64,000 bases of DNA from Thermomonospora echinospora (GTDB lineage: Bacteria > Actinomycetota > Actinomycetes > Streptosporangiales > Streptosporangiaceae), in assembly GCF_900108175.1 (NCBI RefSeq), contig NZ_FNVO01000017.1, positions 96,514-160,513 on the forward strand, given 5' to 3'. The position numbers and the translations under genes were made by a program. Each line of letters starts with the position of its first letter. Position 1 is the stretch's first letter. Below are positions 50,890-58,251 of this stretch, in pieces. A model generated the notes under the pieces. That model was not told the origin of the DNA and searched no databases. It was given only the letters and a program-made list of their open reading frames with translations.

Positions 50890-51589
50890 CGTCCGGGTCG
50901 AGACCGGAGCCATGGGCGCGGTCGTGCGTCCGCCGGACCCCTCCGGCAAGGTCGTGCTCTACCTGCACGGCGACCGGTACCTGTCCGGCTCCCCGGAGCC
51001 GGCGCTCGACCTCGCCGAGCGCCTGGCCGCGCAGACGGGCGCGACCGTCGTCTGCCCCCGTTACCGGGCGACGTTCCCCGAGGCGATCGAGGACGTCAGC
51101 GCCGCCTACGAGCGGCACCGGCCGCTGGGGCCGGTCATGGTGGCCGGCAACCGCGGCGGGGCCGGGCTCGCCGCCGCCCTGCTGGTCCGGCTGCGCGACG
51201 AGGGCGCCCGGCAGCCCGCCTGCGCGGTGCTGGTGTCCCCCATGCTCGACCTGACCCTGCAGGCGCCCAGCCTGCTGCTCAACGCGGCCGCCGATCCCAC
51301 GTTCGACCTCGACGAGCTGCGGCGGCGCGTCACCGGCTACGCCGCGGGCACCGAGCTCACCGACCCGCTGCTCAGCCCGCTGTTCGCCAACCTGCACGGG
51401 CTGCCCCCGATCCGGTTGCTGGCGGCGGGCTCGGACCCGCTGCTGGACGACTCGCTGGCGTTCGCCGCCCGCGCGGCCCGGTCGGGTGTGACGGTGGACC
51501 TGCAGGTGCGGCCGGACGCCGCCGCCCTGCGTCCCGGCGTGCTCGCCGCCATCGCCGCCTTCACCGGGACTCCGCAGGCTCAGGCGTGA
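50879..51589 (+). CDS. HSL-like alpha/beta hydrolase fold protein, probably catalytically inactive
   Basis: A 236-residue protein of the hormone-sensitive-lipase-like fold from GTG 50879. The oxyanion motif HGGG reads HGDR (residue 30). The nucleophile elbow GDSAGG reads GNRGG (90-94), with Arg92 where the catalytic Ser belongs. The acid Asp186 in GSDPLLDD remains, but no His follows at the expected place (RPDAAALRPG). Two of three catalytic residues are thus missing. It may bind rather than cleave a ligand. Last gene of the three-gene unit. Confidence 0.75.
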   Translation: MAGDVRVETGAMGAVVRPPDPSGKVVLYLHGDRYLSGSPEPALDLAERLAAQTGATVVCPRYRATFPEAIEDVSAAYERHRPLGPVMVAGNRGGAGLAAALLVRLRDEGARQPACAVLVSPMLDLTLQAPSLLLNAAADPTFDLDELRRRVTGYAAGTELTDPLLSPLFANLHGLPPIRLLAAGSDPLLDDSLAFAARAARSGVTVDLQVRPDAAALRPGVLAAIAAFTGTPQAQA

Positions 51590-51610
51590 GGCCCCCACCC
51601 CCGGGCGGGG

Positions 51611-52180
51611 TCAGGGGGTCGTGGGCCCCAGCAGTACGGACCACACGCTCCGCATGACCTCGGGATGGTCGGTCTGGTCCAGGTCCAGCAGCCACTGCTG
51701 CTGCAGGCCCTCGATCAGCGCCAGCAGGGCCGCCGCGGCGGCCTGCGTGCTCAGGCCGCTGGGCAGCCGGTCGCCGTATCGCTCGCTGAGCCGCCGGGTG
51801 ATGTGCTCGCGCACCGTCCGCTGGTGGTCGCGGAAGTACTCGCGGGCGGGGTGGCCCTCGGTGAGGCTCTCGGCCATCAGGATCGTGTGGATCCTGGCCA
51901 GCGCCGGATGCTCCCGGTCGAAGGCGACGGCCTCGGCGACCTGGGTCGGCCAGTCCTTCTCGGCGAGGTGGTCGGCGACGAGATGCTCGCGGTTGAGCTC
52001 CTCCCTGCGTCCCAGCAGCGCGATGAGGAGCTTCTTCTTGCTGGGGAAGTAGTGCAGCAGCCCCTGCCGGGTCAGGCCCACCCGCTCGGCGATCTGGTCC
52101 AGGGAGGCTCCCCGGTACCCGTGCTCGGCGAACAGGTCCATCGCCGCCTCGAGAATCTCCTCGCGCCGGGTGTTGCCCAT
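51611..52180 (-). CDS. TetR family regulator
   Basis: A 189-residue regulator from ATG 52180 behind GAAGAGG; the frame is open further but the family N-terminus (MGNTRREEILEAAMDLFAEHGYRG) begins here. The helix-turn-helix covers about 8-55 (SLDQIAERVGLTRQGLLHYFPSKKKLL). The C-terminal domain ends in LLALIEGLQQQWLLD. Divergent from the degenerate SDR gene; a 9-bp palindrome at 52232-52251 is its likely operator, quite unlike the GAGAA-type sites. Confidence 0.87.
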   Translation of the reverse strand: MGNTRREEILEAAMDLFAEHGYRGASLDQIAERVGLTRQGLLHYFPSKKKLLIALLGRREELNREHLVADHLAEKDWPTQVAEAVAFDREHPALARIHTILMAESLTEGHPAREYFRDHQRTVREHITRRLSERYGDRLPSGLSTQAAAAALLALIEGLQQQWLLDLDQTDHPEVMRSVWSVLLGPTTP

Positions 52181-52231
52181 CGGACCTCTTCCCTGCGGCC
52201 CGACGGCCGCATCAACAAATTTCGCTACCAC

Positions 52232-52251
52232 CCTACCTACACGTAGGTAGG
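52232..52251. promoter_or_regulatory. Perfect palindrome, operator of the adjacent TetR
   Basis: CCTACCTAC (52232-52240) and GTAGGTAGG (52243-52251) are perfectly inverted around two bases, 52 bases upstream of the TetR start and 127 bases from the divergent SDR gene. Confidence 0.75.
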
Positions 52252-52377
52252 TCATGTAATCCTGGTCACAGCCGAGGGGAGTGCTCGACCCCCGGCGCCC
52301 CGCGCGGGCGTTCCACCCCTGAGCAGCACCGGCGCCCGTCCCAGGGACGGGTCTCTTGGCTGGAAGGACGGCATGTC

Positions 52378-53070
52378 ATGACCGATGTGGCGATCATCAC
52401 GGGTGCGGCCGACGGAATCGGAGCGGCGACCGCGCGGCGGCTGGCCGCCGCCGGCACCCGCTGCGTCCTGGTCGACCGGGATCCCCTGGTGGAGAAGGTC
52501 GCCGTGGACGTCGACGGGATCGCCGTGGTCGGCGACCCGAGCGACCCCGACCTGTCCACCAAGGCCGTCGCCTACGCGGGCGACCGGCTGGACCTGCTGG
52601 TGCTCAACGCCGGGACCGGCTGCCCGGGCTGGGACCCGGCCACGCTGGACCTGCGCGGCTACCGGTCGGCGGTGGGGCTGAGCCAGCACGCCGTCGTGTA
52701 CGGCCTGCGCGCCGCGATCCCGGCGATGCGCCGCGGCGGCGGCGGGTCGATCGTGGTCACGGCGCCGTACGCCGAGCCGCTCACCGCCGAGGACGACCCG
52801 TTCTCCATGATGACCGCCTACGCGGTCCTCGGCCTGGTGCGGGCCTTCGCCCGCCCGCTGGCGCGCGAGGGCATCCGGCTGAGCGTGGTCTGCCCGGGGC
52901 GGCGGGACGACGCCGGCGCCGGGTTCCCGGGACTGGACGGCGCCGCGCCGGACTCCGACGAGGTGGCCGCCGTGGTCGAGGACGCGCTGCGCGCCGCCGC
53001 CCCCGGCAGCCGGCTGGTCGTGCGGCCCGGGGCCCTGCTGGTCTCGCACGCCGCGGCGCCGCTGTCCTGA
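52378..53070 (+). CDS. SDR-fold protein with lost catalytic residues
   Basis: A 230-residue short-chain dehydrogenase-like protein from ATG 52378 behind GGAAGGAC. The cofactor motif TGAADGIGAATARRL (8-22) and LNAGTGCPG near 77 are normal. The catalytic Ser is replaced (VVTAPYAEP) and the YxxxK motif reads YAVLG: Tyr148 remains but the Lys at 152 is Gly. Helix 4 carries SQHAVVYGL instead of the usual Asn. It probably cannot catalyse a normal SDR reaction. Under the control of the divergent TetR. Confidence 0.75.
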   Translation: MTDVAIITGAADGIGAATARRLAAAGTRCVLVDRDPLVEKVAVDVDGIAVVGDPSDPDLSTKAVAYAGDRLDLLVLNAGTGCPGWDPATLDLRGYRSAVGLSQHAVVYGLRAAIPAMRRGGGGSIVVTAPYAEPLTAEDDPFSMMTAYAVLGLVRAFARPLAREGIRLSVVCPGRRDDAGAGFPGLDGAAPDSDEVAAVVEDALRAAAPGSRLVVRPGALLVSHAAAPLS

Positions 53071-53075
53071 CAAGG

Positions 53076-53105
53076 GGAACGCCCCGCCGTTCGGCGGGGC
53101 GTTCC
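53076..53105. terminator. Bidirectional stem-loop terminator
   Basis: GGAACGCCCCGCCG (53076-53089) and CGGCGGGGCGTTCC (53092-53105) form a perfect hairpin between the convergent SDR and CoA-transferase genes. Confidence 0.85.
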
Positions 53106-53141
53106 TCCACGACTCCCACACCCTCGGCATGGGCACGCCGG

Positions 53142-54347
53142 TCAGGTGACCGCCCCCGCCGTCTTGAGGGCGATGATGCGCTCCCAGTCCAGGCCGAGCT
53201 CCAGCAGGATCTCCTCGGTCTGGGCGGCGAACTCCGGCGCCGGCCGCAGCTCGGGAGCGGTGACGTCGAACTGCACCGGGTTGGCGACCAGCTCCAGCTC
53301 CCCGGCACGGACCACGTACTCGTTCGCCCGGACCTGGGGATCGTCGCCGACCTGCAGGGAGTCCTGCACCGGGGCCCACGGCCCGGCCAGGGTCGCCAAG
53401 CGCTCGGTCCACTCGGCCAGGGTACGGGCGGCCAGCGCCTCCCGCAGGATCTTCACGGCCTCCCCGGTGTTGGCGGCGATCTGCTCGGCGGTGGCGAAGC
53501 GGGGATCGTCGGCCAGCTCCGGGCGGTCGATGTGCCGGCACACGTCGGCCCAGTACTTGGCCGGCTGCAGCATGACGAACGCCAGGTAGCGGCCGTCGGC
53601 GGTGGCGTACAGGCCCGACAGCGGGTTGGTCGGCGCGCCGTGGGCGCCCGGCGGGGCCGCCACCAGCGGCTGCCCCATGTGCAGCGACAGCGCGATCCCG
53701 TGGCCCATGGCCCACACGCCGCTGCTGAGCAGCGAGACGTCCACGACCGACGGCTCGCCGGTGCGTTCGCGCCGGAACAGCGCCGCCGCGATGCCGCCGG
53801 CCAGGTTGGTGCCGGAGATGGTGTCCCCGTAGGCCGGTCCCGGCGGGCTGACCATCCCCTCCGTGCCGGGCGGGGTGAGGCTGGCGGCGGTGGCGCCCCG
53901 GGCCCAGAAGGCCGTCATGTCGTAGCCGCCCTTGTCGGCCTCCTGCCCGCGCGGGCCGAGCGCGCTGCCCCGGGCGTAGATGACGTTCGGGTTGATCTCG
54001 CGGATGTGCTCCACGTCGATCTCGAACTTGCGCCTGGCCTGCGGCAGGAAGCTGGTCAGGAAGACGTCGGCGCGCCTGGCCAGCTCGTGCAGCACCTCCC
54101 GGCCCTCCGGCCTGGACATGTCCAGGCCGATGCTGCGCTTGCCCCGGTTGGCGTGCTCGATGTTGGGGTTGGGGTCGCCCTCCACCTTCATGGTGCCGAT
54201 CTGCCGCAGCCCGCGCTGCGGGTCGCCGTTGGCCGCGTGCTCGACCTTGATGACCTCCGCGCCCCAGTCGGCGAGCACTGCCCCGGCCGACGGCACGAAG
54301 CCGTACATGGCGACCTCGAGGACGCGCACCCCCTCCAGCGGCCTCAT
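53142..54347 (-). CDS. CaiB/BaiF-family CoA-transferase
   Basis: A 401-residue family III CoA-transferase from ATG 54347, ATGA-overlapped with the aldehyde dehydrogenase gene. It has GVRVLEVAMYGFVPSAGAVLADWGAEVIKVEH at the N-terminus, NRGKRSIGLDMSRPEGREVL near 68 and catalytic Asp in KGGYDMTAFWARG near 145. Cotranscribed with an aldehyde dehydrogenase, suggesting that the acid made from an aldehyde is then attached to CoA. Confidence 0.9.
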   Translation of the reverse strand: MRPLEGVRVLEVAMYGFVPSAGAVLADWGAEVIKVEHAANGDPQRGLRQIGTMKVEGDPNPNIEHANRGKRSIGLDMSRPEGREVLHELARRADVFLTSFLPQARRKFEIDVEHIREINPNVIYARGSALGPRGQEADKGGYDMTAFWARGATAASLTPPGTEGMVSPPGPAYGDTISGTNLAGGIAAALFRRERTGEPSVVDVSLLSSGVWAMGHGIALSLHMGQPLVAAPPGAHGAPTNPLSGLYATADGRYLAFVMLQPAKYWADVCRHIDRPELADDPRFATAEQIAANTGEAVKILREALAARTLAEWTERLATLAGPWAPVQDSLQVGDDPQVRANEYVVRAGELELVANPVQFDVTAPELRPAPEFAAQTEEILLELGLDWERIIALKTAGAVT

Positions 54348-55780
54348 GCGACCACCTTCGCGTAGGTCTTCAGCTCCAGGAACTCCTCCAGCCCCGGGAC
54401 GCCCTTCTCCCGGCCGAGGCCGGACTGCTTGTAGCCGCCGAAGGGCGCCTCGTTGGTGAAGTAGTTGCCGCCGTTGATGCTCATCGTGCCGGTGCGGATC
54501 CGCCGGGCCACCGCCAGGGCGCGTTCCTCGTCGGCGCTGCACACCCCGCCGGACAGGCCGTAGATGGAGTCGTTGGCGATGCGCACGGCGTCGTCGTCGT
54601 CCTCGAAGGGGATGACGGCGAGCACGGGCCCGAAGACCTCCTCCTGCGCGATCTCGCTGCCGGGGTCGACGTTGGCCAGCAGGGTGGGGGTGTAGAAGAA
54701 GCCCGGGTCGATCTTCTCGCCGCCCATGACCAGCGTCGCGCCCGCCGCGACGGCCCGCTGGACCATGCCGTCCACCTTGTCGCGCTGCCGTTCGCTGATG
54801 AGCGGGCCCATGAAGTTCTTGGGGTCGGTGGGGTCGCCGTAGGTCACCTTGCCCATGACGGCCGCGACGTACTGGACGGCCTCGTCGTGGCGGTGCCTGG
54901 GCACCAGCAGCCGGGTGTTGATCGCGCAGCCCTGCCCGGCGTGCGAGCAGGCGGCGAAGCCCGCGAACGGGGCGGCGGCGGTGAGGTCGGCGTCGTCGAG
55001 CAGGATCAGCGCGGACTTGCCGCCGAGCTCCAGGAACACCCGCTTGATCGTGTCGCTGGCGGCGGCCATGATCCGGCGGCCGGTGGCGGTGGCGCCGGTG
55101 AAGGTGACCACGTCCACCTCGGGGTGGGTGGTGAGCACCTCGCCCACCGCCACCTGGGGGGAGGTCAGGACGTTGACCACGCCGGGCGGGATGTCGGTGT
55201 GCTCGGCGATCAGCTCGCCCAGGGCCAGCGTGATCAGCGGCGTGTCCGGGGCGCCCTTGAGCACGACCGTGCAGCCGGCCGCCAGCGCGGGGGCCATCTT
55301 GGCCAGCGCGAGCTGGATCGGGTAGTTGTACGGGATGATCGCGGCGACGACCCCCGCGGCCTCCTTCTCCACCCAGCGGCGGTGGATCTGACCCCGGATC
55401 TCAGCGTCGCCGATCTCCTCGGTCAGCGGATAGGTCCGCAGCAGGTCGGCGTAGTAGCGGACCTGCTCGATGGGCTCGTCCAGCTGGGGGCCGTGCGTGT
55501 TGATGCGGGTCGCGCCGACCTCGGCCATCGTCAGCTCGCGCAGTTCCTCACGGTGCTCGACCAGCGCCCGGTGGAGCTGGTCCAGACAGCGGATGCGGAA
55601 CTCGACGTCGGTCGGCCAGCTCGTGGTGTCGAACGCCCGGCGGGCGGCCGCGACGGCGGCCTCGGCCTGGGCGGTCGTGGCCTCCGGGGCCTGGCCGAGC
55701 ACCTCGCCGGTCGCGGGGTTGAGGGAGGCGAACGTCCGTTCGGCCTCGACGAGCTTTCCATCAATGAGCAGGCGCTTCAC
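54344..55780 (-). CDS. NAD(P)-dependent aldehyde dehydrogenase
   Basis: A 478-residue aldehyde dehydrogenase from GTG 55780. It has IIPYNYPIQLALAKMAPALAAG near residue 145, FTGATATGRRIM near 220, catalytic Glu in FLELGGKSALI near 245, nucleophile Cys in GQGCAINTRLLV near 283, and EEVFGPVLAVIPF near 380. It oxidises an aldehyde to the acid. First gene of the dehydrogenase-CoA transferase unit; the promoter TTGATT-N17-TAGTTT with operator lies about 135 bases upstream. Confidence 0.93.
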   Translation of the reverse strand: MKRLLIDGKLVEAERTFASLNPATGEVLGQAPEATTAQAEAAVAAARRAFDTTSWPTDVEFRIRCLDQLHRALVEHREELRELTMAEVGATRINTHGPQLDEPIEQVRYYADLLRTYPLTEEIGDAEIRGQIHRRWVEKEAAGVVAAIIPYNYPIQLALAKMAPALAAGCTVVLKGAPDTPLITLALGELIAEHTDIPPGVVNVLTSPQVAVGEVLTTHPEVDVVTFTGATATGRRIMAAASDTIKRVFLELGGKSALILLDDADLTAAAPFAGFAACSHAGQGCAINTRLLVPRHRHDEAVQYVAAVMGKVTYGDPTDPKNFMGPLISERQRDKVDGMVQRAVAAGATLVMGGEKIDPGFFYTPTLLANVDPGSEIAQEEVFGPVLAVIPFEDDDDAVRIANDSIYGLSGGVCSADEERALAVARRIRTGTMSINGGNYFTNEAPFGGYKQSGLGREKGVPGLEEFLELKTYAKVVA

Positions 55781-55912
55781 GGCCGCACCACTTCCATCGT
55801 CGGCATCGGGTCCTCGGCGCCGGTGACCTGGCCGGTCGGCCGGCGGGCCTGGCCGGAGGGCAGAACGGGCGCCACCGCGTCCGGGTGCGGGTCCTGTTTC
55901 CGCCGGCTGACT

Positions 55913-55943
55913 GGAAACTACATTCTCGTAAATGGCAAATCAA
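55913..55943 (-). promoter_or_regulatory. Promoter with operator before the aldehyde dehydrogenase gene
   Basis: Minus strand TTGATT (55943-55938), 17 bases, TAGTTT (55920-55915); the -10 lies at positions 8-13 of GAGAATGTAGTTTCC (55927-55913). Both hexamers and the spacing are identical to the ABC operon promoter. Confidence 0.65.
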
Positions 55944-56134
55944 CCACCCACCAGAGAGAACGTCCCGAGAGGGCGTCCACCCCACCACCCCTCGTTCCAC
56001 ACCGACAGCGCCGGACCGCACCGCACCGCGCCGCGGTGGCCGGGAAACACCGGCGCCCAGCGTGACGACCCAGGTCCACCGCCCCGCCTCGGTCTCCCCC
56101 GGGCGGTGCTGGGACTTCCGGCCGACCGATTTTC

Positions 56135-56149
56135 GAGAGTATGGTTCTC
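56135..56149 (+). promoter_or_regulatory. Operator/-10 before the TauD-like gene
   Basis: GAGAGTATGGTTCTC is the 15-bp operator with one mismatch in the arms. Positions 6-11 are TATGGT (56140-56145), a -10-like box 26 bases before the ATG at 56171. The -35 is weak (TTCCGG). Confidence 0.6.
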
Positions 56150-56170
56150 GCATCCGGAAGGGAGATTTTC

Positions 56171-56983
56171 ATGATGGAGACGGTGGCCTTGAGCCCCCAT
56201 CTCGGAGCGGAGGTCAAGGGCGTCCGGCCCGAGGACCTGCTCGACGATGCGGTGGTCGCCCGGTGCCTTGAGGCGCTCACGTGGCGCGGCGTACTGCTCA
56301 TCCGCGGGCTGCACCTGGACGACGAGGCGCAACTGGCGTTCAGCCGCAAGCTGGGCGAGGTGATCGCGGTGAGCGGCCAGGAGATCTTCACGGTCTCCCT
56401 CGATCCAGCCAAGAGTCGGAACGCCGAGTACCTCAAGGGCACCTTCCACTGGCACATCGACGGCACCACCGACGACGTCCCGCCCAAGGCGACCATGCTG
56501 ACCGCCAAGCACGTGGCGATGACCGGCGGCGGGACCGAGTTCGCCAACACCTACGCGGCCTATGAAAGCCTGCCCGGCAAGGAGCGCGAGCGGTACGAGG
56601 GCCTGCGCGTGGTGCATTCCTTCGAGGCGGCGCAGCGGCTGGTCAAGCCCGACCCGACCGAGCGGGAGCTGAAGGGCTGGCGCAGCGTGCCCACCCATGA
56701 GAGCTCGCTGGTCTGGCGGCGCCGCGACGGCCGGTGCTCGCTGGCGATCGGCGCGACCGCCGACCACATCGTCGGCATGGACCCCCGGGAGAGCCGGGCG
56801 CTGCTGGACGAGTTGCAGGACTGGGCCACCCAGGAGCGGTTCCGCTACGCACACGACTGGGCGGTCGGCGACGTGGTGATCTGGGACAACACCGGCATGC
56901 TGCACCGGGCGCTGCCGTACGAGCAGACCTCCGAGCGGACCCTGCACCGCACCACCGTCAGGGGTGACGAGCCATGGTCGTAA
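56171..56983 (+). CDS. TauD/TfdA-family Fe(II)/2-oxoglutarate dioxygenase
   Basis: A 270-residue dioxygenase from ATG 56171, preceded by AAGGGAG; the frame is open further upstream into the operator but has no ribosome site. The iron triad is visible as His95 and Asp97 in FHWHIDGTT and His245 in NTGMLHRALP; an Arg in HRTTVRG (260-264) would bind the 2-oxoglutarate carboxylate. Such enzymes hydroxylate carboxylate substrates. First gene of dioxygenase-SDR-CMD, overlapping the SDR gene by 10 bases. Confidence 0.9.
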   Translation: MMETVALSPHLGAEVKGVRPEDLLDDAVVARCLEALTWRGVLLIRGLHLDDEAQLAFSRKLGEVIAVSGQEIFTVSLDPAKSRNAEYLKGTFHWHIDGTTDDVPPKATMLTAKHVAMTGGGTEFANTYAAYESLPGKERERYEGLRVVHSFEAAQRLVKPDPTERELKGWRSVPTHESSLVWRRRDGRCSLAIGATADHIVGMDPRESRALLDELQDWATQERFRYAHDWAVGDVVIWDNTGMLHRALPYEQTSERTLHRTTVRGDEPWS

Positions 56984-57687
56984 GGAACGCCGTCGTCACC
57001 GGTGGCGCCTCGGGCATCGGCCGGGCCATCGCGCAGCGGCTGAGCGCCGACGGCCACCGCGTCGCCGTCCTCGACCTCAATCCCCCCGCAGGCGACGAGT
57101 CGGCCTTCAAGGCCGACGTGACCGACCGCGGCCAGGTGGACGAGGCGCTGGCCGCCGTCCGGGAGCGGCTGGGCCCGGTCACCATCCTGGTCAACGCGGC
57201 CGGACTGGACGGCTTCAAGCGCTTCACCGACCTGTCGTTCGAGGCCTGGCAGCGGGTGATCGACGTCAACCTCAACGGCGTCTTCCACTGCGTGCAGGCC
57301 GCGCTCCCCGACATGCTGGAGGCGGGCTGGGGCCGGATCGTCAACATCTCCTCCTCCAGCGCGCACTCGGGCCAGCCGTTCATGACGCACTACGTGGCGG
57401 CCAAGTCGGCGGTCAACGGGCTGACCAAGGCCCTGGCGCTGGAGCTGGGCCCCAAGGGCATCACCGTCAACGCGGTGCCGCCCGGCTTCATCGACACCCC
57501 GATGCTGCGCAAGGCCGAGGAGCGCGGGCTGCTCGGCGGCACGGTCGAGGACCACATCGCACGGACCCCGGTGCGCCGGATCGGCCGACCCGAGGACCTC
57601 GCCGCGACCTGCTCCTTCCTGGCCTCGGAGGACGCCGGCTACATCACCGGGCAGATCATCGGCGTGAACGGGGGGCGGAACACGTGA
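56974..57687 (+). CDS. Short-chain dehydrogenase/reductase
   Basis: A 237-residue classical SDR from ATG 56974. TGGASGIGRAIAQRL (9-23), NAAGLDG near 75, NISSSSAHSG near 125 and YVAAKSAVNGL near 140 give an intact Asn-Ser-Tyr-Lys set; DLNPP after strand 2 suggests NAD. Likely oxidises the alcohol made by the dioxygenase or a hydroxyacyl-CoA. Resembles acetoacetyl-CoA reductase-like enzymes (GWGRIVNISS, PGFIDTPML). Confidence 0.9.
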   Translation: MVVRNAVVTGGASGIGRAIAQRLSADGHRVAVLDLNPPAGDESAFKADVTDRGQVDEALAAVRERLGPVTILVNAAGLDGFKRFTDLSFEAWQRVIDVNLNGVFHCVQAALPDMLEAGWGRIVNISSSSAHSGQPFMTHYVAAKSAVNGLTKALALELGPKGITVNAVPPGFIDTPMLRKAEERGLLGGTVEDHIARTPVRRIGRPEDLAATCSFLASEDAGYITGQIIGVNGGRNT

Positions 57688-58217
57688 CCCCCCGGCTGCC
57701 TCCCGTCCCCTACGAGGAGTGGGACTTCGAGGCCCTGTCGATCATCATGCCCCCCGGGCGGAAGCCCCCGCCCTCCAACATGCTGGGCATGTTCGCCCAC
57801 CACCCCAGGCTCGCCAAGGCGTTCCTGCGGTACAACAACCACCTGTTGTTCAGGTCCAGCCTGCCCGCCAGGGACAAGGAGCTGGCGATCCTGCGGGTGG
57901 CCTGGCGGCGGCGCTGCCGGTACGAGTGGGCCCAGCACGTGATCTTCGCCCGCGAGGCCGGGGTCACCGACGAGGAGCTCGCCGGGATCCGCACCGGCGC
58001 CGACACGCTGATCAACCGGGCCGTGGACGAGCTGGAGGAGGCCGGCGCGCTGTCGGAGGCGACCTACGCCGAGCTGGCCGAGGGCTACGACACGCACCAG
58101 CTGCTGGACTTCGTCTTCACCGTCGGCACCTACGGCCTGCTGGCCATGGCCTGCACCACCTTCGGGGTGGAACTCGATCCGGGAATCCCTGACGAGAATT
58201 TCGATAGTCCTGACTGA
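57684..58217 (+). CDS. Carboxymuconolactone decarboxylase-like protein
   Basis: A 177-residue all-helical CMD-family protein from GTG 57684 (GTGA overlap with the SDR gene). It has MFAHHPRLAKAFLRYNNHLLF near residue 32, LPARDKELAILRVAWRRRCRYEWAQHVIFAREAGV near 60 (family core with Glu/Trp/His but no CxxC, so not an AhpD peroxidase) and FVFTVGTYGLLAMA near the end. It may act as a decarboxylase, isomerase or lactone hydrolase. The operator for the next unit overlaps its stop codon. Confidence 0.85.
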   Translation: MTPRLPPVPYEEWDFEALSIIMPPGRKPPPSNMLGMFAHHPRLAKAFLRYNNHLLFRSSLPARDKELAILRVAWRRRCRYEWAQHVIFAREAGVTDEELAGIRTGADTLINRAVDELEEAGALSEATYAELAEGYDTHQLLDFVFTVGTYGLLAMACTTFGVELDPGIPDENFDSPD

Positions 58218-58230
58218 GAATGATATTCTC
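58194..58230 (+). promoter_or_regulatory. Operator before the Rieske oxygenase operon
   Basis: GAGAATGATATTCTC (58216-58230) has perfect six-base arms around GAT. A further GAGAAT half-site is at 58194-58199. AT-rich boxes GATATT or TATTCT inside the repeat can serve as -10. It lies 22 bases before the Rieske start. Confidence 0.7.
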
Positions 58231-58251
58231 CACGCAGAGAGGGGCGTGATC

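Larger units (their letters stand above)
55781..56170. other. Divergent regulatory region of aldehyde dehydrogenase and dioxygenase genes
   Basis: 390 bases without a gene. It contains two operator copies, at 55913-55927 for the leftward unit and 56135-56149 for the rightward unit. Between them (about 55945-56130) nothing stands out. Confidence 0.6.
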
